This document shows, piece after piece, positions 47,285-58,646 of a DNA stretch of 64,000 bases. The DNA is from Brenneria izadpanahii (GTDB taxonomy: Bacteria; Pseudomonadota; Gammaproteobacteria; Enterobacterales; Enterobacteriaceae). Both the position numbers and the translations under genes were made by a program. Numbering within the stretch: the first letter of the stretch is position 1; each line of letters starts with the position of its first letter. The notes beneath the pieces were generated by a model, which made no database searches, was not told the origin of the DNA, and saw only the letters and a list, made by a program, of their open reading frames with translations. The DNA lies in assembly GCF_017569925.1 (NCBI RefSeq), contig NZ_CP050854.1:372001-436000 (forward strand), given 5' to 3'.

Positions 47285-49017
47285 TCCTTCTCCGCTATGC
47301 CGGCCTCATCATTGGCTTTAATAAACGGCGCGATGTAACGCTGATAGCGGGAGGGTTTCAACTGTTGAAGATCGACCAACACCAGCCCGTCGATGCAGTT
47401 GTTGAAATCCGGATCGATACCGAAATCGACGAACTGTACCCCGCCGTGTTCACAGAGTTCCGAATATTGCTTGTAAAGCGTGGGGATGCCGCATCCCATA
47501 TTGCTGAGCATGCTTTTCAGCCGGATTAAATCCTGCTGGTAATCGGCGCCCTCAAACTGTTGCAGCACATCGGGCAGCGAAGCGGGATACGGACGGCGGG
47601 AGTGAGCCAACTGCTGGCTGGGGGCGAAATGCAGCCGGTAAAAAGCAATCAGCAGATCCCGCGCCGTTGGCGGTAAAGCGCCGGATAAGGAAACCGGCCC
47701 GAACAGATAACGGCACTGCGGATAACGGGCCAGATACGCGCCGATGCCCAGCCAGAGATAATCCAACCCTCTTTTGCCCCAATATTTGGGCTGAATGAAA
47801 CTGCGCCCAAGTTCGATGCCGGAAGCCAGTATTGGATTCATCTCTTCGCCGTAATGGAACAGGCTGTGGCTGTACAGGCCATTTTTGCCTTTTTCGGCGA
47901 TTTGCCGGGCCGTTGGAATAAAACGATAGGCTCCGACGATTTCCAGTTCGCTCTCATCCCACAAAATAAGATGCAGGTAGTCGTCATCGTAGCTATCCAG
48001 GTCGCGCCGCTGCCCCGATCCTTCGCCTACGGCGCGGAATGCGATTTCCCGCAGCCGTCCGAGTTCGCGCAACAGCGGCGAATAATCTTCTTCTCCCCGG
48101 CGATACAGATACACGTTTTTACCGTCGGGGGTCGTCCCCAAGGTTTCGCAATCGGCCAGCGCGCGCTTTAACAGGACGCGATCTTCAGCCAGCGCGATGG
48201 GTTTTTCACCGGCAAAACAGCCGGATTTTCCTTGTCCCAGCCGGTAAACATGGCGGCGGAAACGGGCCGCCAGATCGTTAACCTGCAGGCCGCCCTGACT
48301 CCAGGCGGCGTAGGGAATGCGCGCGCCGATGCGGATTTTGAGCTTATGCCCTTGCTGATGAAACATTTCCCTGACCAGCAGCAGCGTCGATAGCGGGCGG
48401 TAGATGAGGGACGAAAGGTAAAACAAGGCGCTGTTGCGTCCGCTGATATGTATCGGGACTATCGGTGCGCGGGCCTTCCCGGCCATACGGATAAAACCGC
48501 TGTGCCAGTGGCCGTCGCGGATCCCTTGCAGGCTGATTCGGGAAACCTCGCCGGCCGGGAAGACGATAATGGCGCCGTCGTTACCAAGATGTTGCTGTAT
48601 CGCGTTAATCTGCTGGCGTTTGGTGCGGTTATTAAAGTTATCGACTGAAAAGAACAGGTTCTTCAGCGGCTCAACGTAAGAGAGCAGTTGGCTGGCGACG
48701 ATACGTACATCGGGCCTGACGCTGGCGACCGTGCGCAGCAACGCCAGACCATCAAGGGAACCGATCGGATGATTCGCCACCAGCACCACGGGGCCCTGGC
48801 TGGGGATATTTTCTAAATCGCCTTCGACCATCTCACAGTCGAAGTGGAAATAATCGAGGATTTGCTCAACCAGATCCAACCCTTTCAGATAGGGGTAACG
48901 TTGGGAGAATTGCTGGATTTGGTTCTCGAATAGCAGAGCCCGTAATAAGGTCCGTTGCCAGGAAGGCGTGTGGCGATCAGGTGCAATGTCTTGAAGAATG
49001 GCATCTAAGCTAAACAT
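47281..49017 (-). CDS. olsF: Two-domain acyltransferase, OlsF-like (ornithine lipid synthesis)
   Basis: From the ATG at 49017 (GGAGAA site upstream) this protein has 578 residues. The N-terminal half is a glycerolphosphate-acyltransferase-type domain with 'VANHPIGSLDGLALL' (active-site His about 83) and 'IIVFPAGEVSR'. The C-terminal half is a GNAT-like N-acyltransferase with 'SELEIVGAYRFIPT' and 'GIELGRSFIQPKYWGKRGLDYL'. This two-domain order is that of OlsF, shown in Serratia to make ornithine lipids by N- then O-acylation. The name rests on domain order, not on assay. It overlaps the convergent aminotransferase by 4 bp and is transcribed toward it; greB lies upstream. Confidence 0.7.
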   Translation of the reverse strand: MFSLDAILQDIAPDRHTPSWQRTLLRALLFENQIQQFSQRYPYLKGLDLVEQILDYFHFDCEMVEGDLENIPSQGPVVLVANHPIGSLDGLALLRTVASVRPDVRIVASQLLSYVEPLKNLFFSVDNFNNRTKRQQINAIQQHLGNDGAIIVFPAGEVSRISLQGIRDGHWHSGFIRMAGKARAPIVPIHISGRNSALFYLSSLIYRPLSTLLLVREMFHQQGHKLKIRIGARIPYAAWSQGGLQVNDLAARFRRHVYRLGQGKSGCFAGEKPIALAEDRVLLKRALADCETLGTTPDGKNVYLYRRGEEDYSPLLRELGRLREIAFRAVGEGSGQRRDLDSYDDDYLHLILWDESELEIVGAYRFIPTARQIAEKGKNGLYSHSLFHYGEEMNPILASGIELGRSFIQPKYWGKRGLDYLWLGIGAYLARYPQCRYLFGPVSLSGALPPTARDLLIAFYRLHFAPSQQLAHSRRPYPASLPDVLQQFEGADYQQDLIRLKSMLSNMGCGIPTLYKQYSELCEHGGVQFVDFGIDPDFNNCIDGLVLVDLQQLKPSRYQRYIAPFIKANDEAGIAEKD

Positions 49018-49200
49018 AAAGAGTTCTCCGTTGCCCACCGTTGCCAAAAGTAAGGGATGGAGGTGACACATTTATGTCAGTGTAGAAATAATATCTAAAT
49101 TGTTCCACTCGATATCAACCAGATATTAAAAGGTAAATTATGGCGAGTGGAATGATGATAACGGGCGACGTTATTTTCTATCGCTAAGCAGGCGGTTTAT

Positions 49201-49689
49201 TTATTCCTCTTCGTACCGGGTATAGACGATAGAATTGACGAACCACTGTTTGGCGCCTTCCGGCGTGTTGACGGTGAACTCCTCATCGACCTCTTTTTTC
49301 AGCAACGCGCGCGCCATCGGAGAATCAATAGAAATATAGTCTTTTGATTCGCCATAGATTTCATCCGGGCCGACGATGCGAAAACGTTTTACCTGACCGG
49401 CTTCATTTTCAATTTCGACCCAGGCGCCAAAGAAGACTTTTCCCTCCTGCTGAGGGGAGTAATCGACGATCTGCAGTTCGGTCAGACACTTTCTCAAGTA
49501 CCTTACGCGCCGGTCAATCTGACGTAATAAGCGTTTGTTGTAAGTGTAATCGGCATTTTCCGAGCGATCCCCCAGACTGGCCGCCCACGACACAATTTTG
49601 GTTATTTCCGGCCGTTTCACATTCCAGAGATGATCATGTTCCGCTTTGAGCTTGTTGTATCCTTCCCGGGTGATCAGGTTCGTTTTCAC
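49201..49689 (-). CDS. greB: Transcription elongation factor GreB
   Basis: GreB stimulates RNA polymerase to cleave backtracked RNA. The 162-residue protein has an N-terminal antiparallel coiled coil (residues 8-75) with the tip acidic residues in 'LGDRSENADYTYNKRLLRQ' (Asp and Glu), and a C-terminal FKBP-like domain ('IDSPMARALLKKEVDEEF'). 'KRLLRQIDRRVRYLRKCL' with its basic patch marks it as GreB rather than GreA. In E. coli it stands between tex and ompR; here accessory genes flank it on both sides. Confidence 0.95.
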   Translation of the reverse strand: MKTNLITREGYNKLKAEHDHLWNVKRPEITKIVSWAASLGDRSENADYTYNKRLLRQIDRRVRYLRKCLTELQIVDYSPQQEGKVFFGAWVEIENEAGQVKRFRIVGPDEIYGESKDYISIDSPMARALLKKEVDEEFTVNTPEGAKQWFVNSIVYTRYEEE

Positions 49690-49799
49690 TCGTTTTCAAT
49701 CTCATGCTAGTGGGGAAATTGGCCGGCATTATATCAAGTCTTGCCGATGCGGCGCGCCTGGTTTCATCGGCGATCGCCTGCAGCAGGCTCGCGCGCTAC

Positions 49800-50058
49800 G
49801 CGCTGGTGGCCCGGCTATAGATCGGGAACGCCGCTTCGGCGGCAGCGGCATCATCGGCGCAACCCAGGCGTTGGATGAGGCTTTTCGGCTTGATGCGCGT
49901 CTGAAGCAACTGCCGCGTTCGCAAACCCTGCTGTGCCGCTGTGAAAATGTACCGCTGGGGCTGGTGACGCAAGCCGCCGATTGGCGACAGACAATATATT
50001 ATACAGCCGGTGCGGGATGGGCGCCTGTCAGGGTAAAGTGTGCGGCGCGGCGGGCTAG
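49800..50058 (+). pseudogene. Remnant of FAD oxidoreductase C-terminus with BFD-like [2Fe-2S] motif
   Basis: One frame reads '...LPRSQTLLCRCENVPLG' and then '...TQAADWRQ', the C-x-C half of a BFD-type iron-sulfur domain. About 25 codons later the other half, 'CGMGACQGKVCGAAG', is found in a different frame and ends at a TAG at 50056. Together they look like the C-terminus of FAD-dependent oxidoreductases of the kind found with D-hydroxyproline oxidation. The N-terminal bulk of the gene is missing, so this is a decayed fragment. The 260-codon open frame over this area is a chance reading across the remnants. Confidence 0.6.
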
Positions 50059-50067
50059 GTATCCGGC

Positions 50068-50354
50068 ATGTCCAACGCCTTCCCGCAGGAGGAAGAAACC
50101 CTGTTCCGCCTCGCCAAGGCGGGCCGTTTCGCCGAAGCGATGCAACTGTACGAGTGGTTTATGCCGTTGCTGCATCTGGATGCGCGGCCGGATCTGGTTC
50201 AATGCATTAAACTATGTGAAGCCGTCATGGGAAGGGGGCCGCGCTGACGCGGCCGCCGCGTCTGCCCTTGCCGGAACAGGAACGGCGACAGGTGGAGACG
50301 ATTATGCGGCAGGCGCTGGCGCGGCGCTCCTCCCTGCCGGACGCGGGGCTGTAA
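50068..50354 (+). pseudogene. Remnant of a DapA-family (dihydrodipicolinate synthase-like) gene
   Basis: From an ATG at 50068 the frame reads 'SNAFPQEEETLFRLAKAGRF', then 'AEAMQLYEWFMPLLHLDARP', then 'DLVQCIKLCEAVMGRGPR' and a TGA. The family ending continues in the next frame ('RPPRLPLPEQERRQVETIMRQ') to a TAA at 50352. This matches the last 90 or so residues of DapA-superfamily aldolase-type enzymes with one frameshift. The catalytic part is absent. It follows the oxidoreductase remnant by 9 bp and precedes putA, so all three probably belonged to one proline/hydroxyproline locus. Confidence 0.6.
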
Positions 50355-50417
50355 CGCGGGAAGAGGAAACGTCCGGCGCTGCGCAATTTATTGGGTATCT
50401 CATAGGGAGACATTGTC

Positions 50418-53400
50418 ATGACGGCTGATAGAGAAGAAACCCCCGTAAATGAACTCAGTTCACCACCATCCTACCGGCCTTTTCACGGGCTGATGCCGGA
50501 AACCGGCGAATGGGATAAGCAGAGAATGGCGATCGCCCATGCATGGGCGTTACCCGAGCCGGAGCTGGTTCCTAAGCTGTTGGCGAGGGCCAGGGTGCCG
50601 GACGAGGTGAATAAAGGCGTGCACGATCTGGCCTATTCGCTGTCATCCGCGTTGCGGGGAAATAAGGGATCCGCGGATCGCGCCTCGTTGGTGCAAAATC
50701 TGTTGCAGGAATATTCGCTGTCTTCACAGGAAGGCATCGCGCTGATGTGCCTGGCCGAGGCGCTATTGCGCATACCGGATGACGATACGCGCGACCTGTT
50801 GATCCGCGATAAACTCGCCGGGCGCGACTGGAAACGCCACCTTGGCGGCAGCCGCTCGCTGCTGGTCAACGCGGCGACCTGGGGGCTGCTGATTACCGGG
50901 TCGCTGGTGCGGCCCGGCGATCGGGACAAGGTCGCGCATGGCATGAAAGAAATCATAAAAACCGGTTCGGCGCCGTTGATCAGAAAGGCCATGACCGTCG
51001 CCATGCATATCATGAGCGAACATTTCGTCACCGGCGAAAAGATCACGCAGGCGCTGGAGCAGGCGGTAAAAATAGAGGCGCAGGGATTCACCTATACCTA
51101 CGATATGCTGGGCGAGGCGGCGTTGACCGGCGGCGATGCGGAGAATTACATCGCGAGATGCCAGAGCGCCCTGCACGCTATCGGTCGTCATGCCAGGGGA
51201 AAGGGCATCTATGCGGGGGCGGAGTTTTCGCTCAAGCTGTCGGCGCTGCACCCGCGCTATAGTCTTCATCAATATGACCGGGTAATGAATGAAGTTTATC
51301 CGGCGCTGAAATCCCTGGTGCTGCTGGCGCATTCCTATGATGTCGCCATCACGATCGACGCCGAAGAAACGGAGCGCCTGGATATTTCGCTGGATTTGCT
51401 GGCCAAACTGTGCGGCGAGCCCGAACTGGCGTCGTGGAACGGCATCGGCTTCGTGGTGCAGGCGTATCAAAAGCGCTGTTCCTACGTCATCGACTATCTG
51501 ACGGATCTCGCCAAGAAGCATCAACGCCGGCTGCGCGTGCGCCTGGTGAAGGGAGCCTACTGGGACAGCGAAATAAAACGCGCTCAGATCGCCGGTCATG
51601 ACGACTATCCCGTCTTCACCCGCAAGGTCTACACGGATATCTCCTATCTGGCCTGCGCCAGAGCGCTGCTCGCCGCACCCGAACATATCTATCCGCAGTT
51701 CGCCACGCACAACGCCCGCACGCTGGCCGCCGTATATCACCTGGCCGGTTCCCGCTACGTTGCGGATCAGTATGAATTCCAATGTCTGCATGGCATGGGG
51801 GTTCCTCTTTATCAGCACGTCGTCGGGAAAGATAAACTGGATCGTCCCTGCCGCATCTATGCCCCGGTGGGAACGCACGAAACGCTGCTGCCCTATCTGG
51901 TGCGGCGCTTGCTCGAAAACGGCTCCAACAGCTCTTTCGTCAACCAGATCGCCGATCCGTCGATCTCCATTGAGAGCCTGATCGCGGATCCGGTGGCGAA
52001 GGTCGAGGCGCTGGGAATGAAGGAGCAGGGCGTCGGTTCGTCCCATCCTGGGATCCCGTTGCCCGGCAACATTTATGGCGATGGCAGAAAAAATTCAGCC
52101 GGGCTGAACCTGTATAACGAGGATTGTCTGCGCGAGCTGTCCGCCGTTTTGCGCCACAGCTCGCGCGAACCGGTCGCCGCCGCGTCCATCATCGCCGGCG
52201 AGGCCGTTCCCGTCGCGCCCAGAGCGGTCGTCAATCCGGCGGAGCCCGCGGATATCGTCGGTTACGTGCATGAAGCGGCGGACGGCGATATCGCGCTGTC
52301 GCTCGCGGCGGCCGAAAAGGCCGCCGGCCGCTGGGCGGCGGAGTCGCCCTCGCGGCGCGCGGATATACTCCTGCGCGCCGCGGCGCTGCTGGAACAGAAC
52401 ATGGGGCCGCTTATCGGCGTGCTTGTCCGCGAGGCGGGCAAGACGTTTAATAACGCCGTCGCGGAAGTGCGCGAAGCGGTCGATTTCCTGAATTATTACG
52501 CGGCGCAGGTGAAAACGACCTTCGACAACGCCACCCATGTTCCTCTTGGCACGGTGGTGTGCATCAGCCCCTGGAATTTTCCGCTGGCTATTTTCACCGG
52601 GCAGATCGCGGCCGCGCTGGCCGCGGGCAACGCGGTCATCGCCAAGCCGGCGGAACAGACGCCGTTAGTCGCCAGCCTGGCGGTGAAGCTGCTGCTTGAG
52701 GCCGGGATCCCGCATGATGTGTTGCAGATGCTGCCCGGTCTGGGGGAAACCGTCGGGCAAACGCTGATTGCCGACGCGCGCGTGAAAGGCGTCATGTTTA
52801 CGGGCTCCACCGCGGTCGCGTCGCTCATCCAGCGAAAGATTGCCGACAGGCTCGACGCCGCCGGCCGTCCGGTGCCGCTGATCGCCGAAACGGGCGGGAT
52901 CAACGCCATGATTGTCGATTCTTCGGCCCTGCCGGAACAGGTCATCATTGATTGCATCAATTCGGCCTTCGACAGCGCGGGCCAGCGCTGTTCCGCCTTG
53001 CGGCTGCTCTGCGTGCAGCAGGATATCGCCGATACGCTGCTGGAAGCCCTGCGCGGGGCGATGGTCGAATACCGGTTGGGCAACCCGGAGCGGCTGTCCA
53101 CCGATATCGGGCCGGTGATCGACGCCGAGGCGAAAAACGGTATCGATGCGCATATCAGACGCATGACGGATAGGGGGCTTAAGGTCTACCAGGCCGCTTA
53201 CGGCGAGCCGCAAGCCCGCGACGGCTACTTTGTCACCCCCGCCCTGATCGAACTGAATGACATCGGGGAACTCGACCGGGAAGTGTTCGGGCCGGTGCTG
53301 CATGTGCTGCGCTATGAGAGCGGTCAGCTTCCCGCACTGGTTGAGCGGATCAACGCCCTTGGCTATGGGCTGACCTTCGGCATTCACTCGCGCATCGATC

Positions 53401-54191
53401 GCACCGTCCGCCAGGTCACGGAGAGCGTCGAAGCGGGCAATCTGTATGTCAACCGGAACATGGTGGGCGCGGTGGTCGGCGTACAGCCTTTCGGCGGCGA
53501 GGGATTGTCCGGCACCGGACCCAAGGCGGGCGGGCCGCTTTATCTTTACCGCCTGCTGGCGGAACGGCCTGCCGATGCGCAGTGGCGGGGGCTGCGCTAC
53601 ACGGCCGCGGCCGAGCCGGAAGCGCTGCCGGATCGCGCCGGTTTGCTGGCCGCGCATGAGGCGCTGACGGCGTGGGCGACGCGGCGTCATCCCGATATTC
53701 ACGCGCTTTGCCTGCGCTTTCGGGCCGACAGCGCGAGCGCCACGCTTTGTTATCTGCCGGGACCGACCGGGGAAGAGAATAGCTACCGGCTGCTGCCCCG
53801 CGAAAGGGTGCTGGCCCTGGCGGAAGATCCGCAGGATCTTTTGGTGCAGTTGGCGGCGATCGTCAGCGTCGGCTGCCGGGTTCTGTGGCCGGATGCGCCG
53901 CAATATCTTGAGATATATCAGCAGTTGCCTGAAAGCGTCCGGCGGCGAGTGGACATCGCCCCGCAGGATTCGCTGATGACGCAGCGTCTGGATGCCGTCA
54001 TCCACCATGGCGATACGGATGCGTTGCGCGCGCTTTGCCGGCAGGTTGCCGGGCGGCAAGGGGCCATCGTCTCGGTCCAGGGCTTCGCCAGCGGAGAAAC
54101 CGATATCCGGCTGGAGCGTTTGCTGCTTGAACGTTCCCTGAGCGTCAATACGGCGGCGGCGGGAGGAAATACTCGCTTAATGAGCATCTAA
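50418..54191 (+). CDS. putA: Bifunctional proline dehydrogenase / glutamate-gamma-semialdehyde dehydrogenase PutA without DNA-binding domain
   Basis: PutA oxidises proline to glutamate in two steps. The 1257-residue protein has the arm and alpha domain (about 1-200), the FAD-dependent PRODH barrel (about 200-560, 'RLVKGAYWDSEIKRAQ'), the NAD-dependent aldehyde dehydrogenase (about 600-1070, 'SPWNFPLAIFTGQIAAALAA', the Glu in 'LIAETGGINAMIVDS', catalytic Cys in 'FDSAGQRCSALRLL') and the C-terminal ALDH-like flap ('GTIV'-type end 'AAAGGNTRLMSI'). E. coli PutA (1320) starts with a ribbon-helix-helix repressor domain of about 47 residues; here it is missing, so this copy cannot self-repress in that way. 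AGGGAG lies upstream of the ATG. Confidence 0.92.
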   Translation: MTADREETPVNELSSPPSYRPFHGLMPETGEWDKQRMAIAHAWALPEPELVPKLLARARVPDEVNKGVHDLAYSLSSALRGNKGSADRASLVQNLLQEYSLSSQEGIALMCLAEALLRIPDDDTRDLLIRDKLAGRDWKRHLGGSRSLLVNAATWGLLITGSLVRPGDRDKVAHGMKEIIKTGSAPLIRKAMTVAMHIMSEHFVTGEKITQALEQAVKIEAQGFTYTYDMLGEAALTGGDAENYIARCQSALHAIGRHARGKGIYAGAEFSLKLSALHPRYSLHQYDRVMNEVYPALKSLVLLAHSYDVAITIDAEETERLDISLDLLAKLCGEPELASWNGIGFVVQAYQKRCSYVIDYLTDLAKKHQRRLRVRLVKGAYWDSEIKRAQIAGHDDYPVFTRKVYTDISYLACARALLAAPEHIYPQFATHNARTLAAVYHLAGSRYVADQYEFQCLHGMGVPLYQHVVGKDKLDRPCRIYAPVGTHETLLPYLVRRLLENGSNSSFVNQIADPSISIESLIADPVAKVEALGMKEQGVGSSHPGIPLPGNIYGDGRKNSAGLNLYNEDCLRELSAVLRHSSREPVAAASIIAGEAVPVAPRAVVNPAEPADIVGYVHEAADGDIALSLAAAEKAAGRWAAESPSRRADILLRAAALLEQNMGPLIGVLVREAGKTFNNAVAEVREAVDFLNYYAAQVKTTFDNATHVPLGTVVCISPWNFPLAIFTGQIAAALAAGNAVIAKPAEQTPLVASLAVKLLLEAGIPHDVLQMLPGLGETVGQTLIADARVKGVMFTGSTAVASLIQRKIADRLDAAGRPVPLIAETGGINAMIVDSSALPEQVIIDCINSAFDSAGQRCSALRLLCVQQDIADTLLEALRGAMVEYRLGNPERLSTDIGPVIDAEAKNGIDAHIRRMTDRGLKVYQAAYGEPQARDGYFVTPALIELNDIGELDREVFGPVLHVLRYESGQLPALVERINALGYGLTFGIHSRIDRTVRQVTESVEAGNLYVNRNMVGAVVGVQPFGGEGLSGTGPKAGGPLYLYRLLAERPADAQWRGLRYTAAAEPEALPDRAGLLAAHEALTAWATRRHPDIHALCLRFRADSASATLCYLPGPTGEENSYRLLPRERVLALAEDPQDLLVQLAAIVSVGCRVLWPDAPQYLEIYQQLPESVRRRVDIAPQDSLMTQRLDAVIHHGDTDALRALCRQVAGRQGAIVSVQGFASGETDIRLERLLLERSLSVNTAAAGGNTRLMSI

Positions 54192-54563
54192 CGCGGCGTT
54201 AAACGGCGAGGTCGGCGGATGCGGCCAAAAAATCATCGTAGCGACGATAATTCAATTCACCTATTGGCATTGATTTCCCTGCGCGGCAATGCCAATTTCC
54301 CTCCTGTTTTTCCCCAACCTATACGGCAGCGCGATGCCTTTTATATGGCAAGTTGCAGATATGTTGTGTATCGCCTTTCTTTAATTACTCGGTTTATGGC
54401 TAGATCGTTATAATTATTAAACCAAGGAAATAGTTGATTACACGTGTTTTAATATGCTTTGTAACAATTTCGCCTAGAATGTATACCAGAAACGACTGTC
54501 AGTAATTCGTATGTTTCTGAACAATAGCGGCATCGGCGGCTATTACGCCTTTGGAGAAAGAGA
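54192..54563 (+). promoter_or_regulatory. putA-ompR intergenic region with probable ompR promoter
   Basis: This 372-bp stretch has no gene. TTGTAA (54459-54464), a 17-bp spacer and TATACC (54482-54487) make a plausible ompR promoter with a leader of about 70 bases. The segment from about 54350 to 54490 is AT-rich. A clear GGAGAAAG site precedes the ompR ATG. No convincing putA terminator was seen. Confidence 0.5.
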
Positions 54564-56638
<2,075 letters not shown>

Positions 56639-56642
56639 CAAG

Positions 56643-56671
56643 AATAAAGGCGCGGGAGCCGCGCCTTTATT
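56643..56671. terminator. Bidirectional terminator between envZ and pckA
   Basis: AATAAAGGCGCGG and CCGCGCCTTTATT form a perfect 13-bp stem with a GAG loop, with T runs inside the outer arms in both directions. It lies between the convergent envZ and pckA stops and should serve both. Confidence 0.85.
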
Positions 56672-56693
56672 TATGTGAAGAACCGTCGTGAAG

Positions 56694-58313
56694 TTACAGC
56701 TTCGGTCCCGCCTTCACTAGCGCGGCGCCTGCTGGCGCATCGGTGTATTTATCAAAATTGGTGATAAACCGACGGGCCAGATCTTCCGCTTTCTCCTGCC
56801 ATTGCGCCTGATCCGCATAGGTATCGCGCGGATCGAGGATATCAGGATTAACGCCTGGCAACGATTTGGGGATCGCCAGACTGAAGATCGGCAAGGTCTG
56901 CATTTCTGCATCATCAATGCTGCCGCTCAGGATGGCATCGATAATTCCCCGGGTATCTTTTATCGAGATACGTTTTCCGGTTCCGTTCCAGCCGGTATTG
57001 ACCAGATATGCCTGAGCGCCTGCCGCTTTCATCCGTTTCACCAGCACTTCCGCGTATTGCGTCGGGTGCAGCGTCAGAAACGCGGCGCCGAAGCAAGCGG
57101 AGAAGGTCGGCGTCGGTTCCGTTACCCCGCGTTCCGTACCTGCCAGTTTGGCGGTGAAGCCAGACAGGAAATGGTACTGCGTCTGGTCGGACGTTAGGCG
57201 CGATACCGGTGGCAATACGCCGAATGCATCCGCCGTCAGGAAAATGACTTTTGTCGCATGTCCGGCCTTGGATACGGGTTTGACAATATTCTGGATATGG
57301 TAGATCGGATAGGAAACCCGGGTATTCTCGGTTTTTGACGCGTCATTGAAGTCAACGTTGCCGTCAGCCAATACCATAACGTTTTCCAGCAGCGCATCGC
57401 GCTTGATGGCGCCATAAATATCCGGTTCCGCCTCTTTGGACAGTTTAATGGTTTTCGCGTAGCAGCCGCCTTCAAAGTTGAAGACGCCATCGTCATCCCA
57501 ACCGTGCTCGTCATCTCCAATCAACTTGCGTTTGGGATCGGTGGACAGGGTGGTTTTCCCGGTACCGGAAAGGCCGAAGAACACAGCCACATCGCCTTGT
57601 TCGCCCACGTTAGCCGAACAATGCATGGAGGCGATGCCTTTCAGCGGCAGCAGGTAGTTCATGATGGAGAACATCCCTTTTTTCATCTCGCCGCCGTACC
57701 AGGTGCCGCCAATCAACTGAATACGTTCCGTCAGATTGAAGGCGACAAAGTTTTCAGAATTCAGCCCCTGTTCCCGCCATTGCGGGTTGGTGCATTTAGC
57801 GCCGTTCATGACGATGAAATCAGGTTCGAAACCCTGTAATTCATCATCGCTTGGGCGAATAAACATGTTTTTCACAAAGTGCGCCTGCCAGGCGACCTCG
57901 GTAATAAATCGGACTTTCAGGCGGCTGTCCGGGTTGGCGCCGCAGAAGGCGTCGACGATAAACAGACGTTTACCGGACAATTGTTTGGTGACGATCTGTT
58001 TGAGATGCGTCCAGATTTCCTGACTCAGCGGATGATTGTCATTTTTACCTTTCCCCTGATCCGACCACCATACGCTATCGCGGGTGACGTCATCGCGAAC
58101 GATGTATTTATCTTTTGGGGAACGGCCGGTAAAAATGCCGGTATCGACGGCTACTGCTCCCAACCGGGTTTCTGTGCCGCGTTCATAACCTTGTAGGGTT
58201 GGGTCGATTTCCTCTTGAAAAAGTAAATCGTAGCTGGGATTGTAGACAATATCGCGGACATCCTGGATTCCATAAGCCGTAAGGGCCGTTGGTGTCATAC
58301 CTTTGATCTGCAT
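56694..58313 (-). CDS. pckA: Phosphoenolpyruvate carboxykinase (ATP) PckA
   Basis: PckA converts oxaloacetate and ATP to phosphoenolpyruvate, the entry to gluconeogenesis from TCA intermediates. From the ATG at 58313 (GAGGAG site upstream; the TTG at 58328 is rejected) it has 539 residues, as in E. coli (540). The kinase P-loop is '[18 protein letters not shown]', the metal-binding Asp is in '[20 protein letters not shown]', and the substrate-binding '[17 protein letters not shown]' is at the N-terminus. The 5' leader contains a dispersed repeat (listed). Confidence 0.96.
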   Translation of the reverse strand: MQIKGMTPTALTAYGIQDVRDIVYNPSYDLLFQEEIDPTLQGYERGTETRLGAVAVDTGIFTGRSPKDKYIVRDDVTRDSVWWSDQGKGKNDNHPLSQEIWTHLKQIVTKQLSGKRLFIVDAFCGANPDSRLKVRFITEVAWQAHFVKNMFIRPSDDELQGFEPDFIVMNGAKCTNPQWREQGLNSENFVAFNLTERIQLIGGTWYGGEMKKGMFSIMNYLLPLKGIASMHCSANVGEQGDVAVFFGLSGTGKTTLSTDPKRKLIGDDEHGWDDDGVFNFEGGCYAKTIKLSKEAEPDIYGAIKRDALLENVMVLADGNVDFNDASKTENTRVSYPIYHIQNIVKPVSKAGHATKVIFLTADAFGVLPPVSRLTSDQTQYHFLSGFTAKLAGTERGVTEPTPTFSACFGAAFLTLHPTQYAEVLVKRMKAAGAQAYLVNTGWNGTGKRISIKDTRGIIDAILSGSIDDAEMQTLPIFSLAIPKSLPGVNPDILDPRDTYADQAQWQEKAEDLARRFITNFDKYTDAPAGAALVKAGPKL

Positions 58314-58329
58314 GTTGCTACTCCTCAAT

Positions 58330-58458
58330 TGTTATTCCCTTTATCTTTCGCGTGCAACTGTGTCGGTTGCTTTTAGTCCCCCAGCCACTTCGTTGCTTAA
58401 GTCTTTGAGGATCATTTAGTTACCGCCTGACTGCATCTTGAAATCTATCGGGGTTATA
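58330..58458. repeat. Dispersed palindromic repeat in the pckA leader
   Basis: The block has imperfect terminal inverted repeats (TTATTCCCTTTATCTTTC at the left; the complement of GAAATCTATCGGGGTTATA at the right) and an internal TTGC-rich palindrome. Its right end, GCATCTTGAAATCTATCGGG and the next five bases, agrees at 21 of 25 positions with the right end of the element at 59551-59611. It resembles non-autonomous intergenic repeats common in Pectobacteriaceae and Yersinia relatives. It would be transcribed as part of the pckA 5' leader. Confidence 0.55.
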
Positions 58459-58608
58459 GTTGTGCTAATAAACATTGTAGAGCGTGAGTTTATTTTAACC
58501 GCGATAGCAATCATAAAATTAAATAAATTCATTAATAACAATTTATCAATATTTTGTTTATTCAATGTATTGGAATATTTAACAGAATAAAATGCTGCAG
58601 CGCTGATG

Positions 58609-58639
58609 AAGAAATAAACGGGCGCGTGGCCGCGCCCGT
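58609..58639 (-). terminator. Terminator after hslO
   Basis: ACGGGCGCG and CGCGCCCGT form a perfect 9-bp stem with a TGGC loop, 7 bp beyond the hslO stop. On the minus strand it is followed by TTTATTTCTTC, a usable T-rich tract. Confidence 0.75.
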
Positions 58640-58646
58640 GGAAGGA

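Larger units (their letters stand above)
58314..58646. other. pckA upstream region (hslO-pckA spacer)
   Basis: This 333-bp non-coding region holds, from left to right, the pckA ribosome site, a repeat of about 130 bp, an AT-rich stretch (about 58490-58600) likely to contain the pckA promoter, and the hslO terminator hairpin. No coding sequence was recognised. Confidence 0.55.

Noticed and set aside
49646..50428. 260-codon plus-strand frame between greB and putA
   Set aside because: It is a chance frame across two decayed genes whose family motifs are found in other frames, and it also overlaps the greB start.
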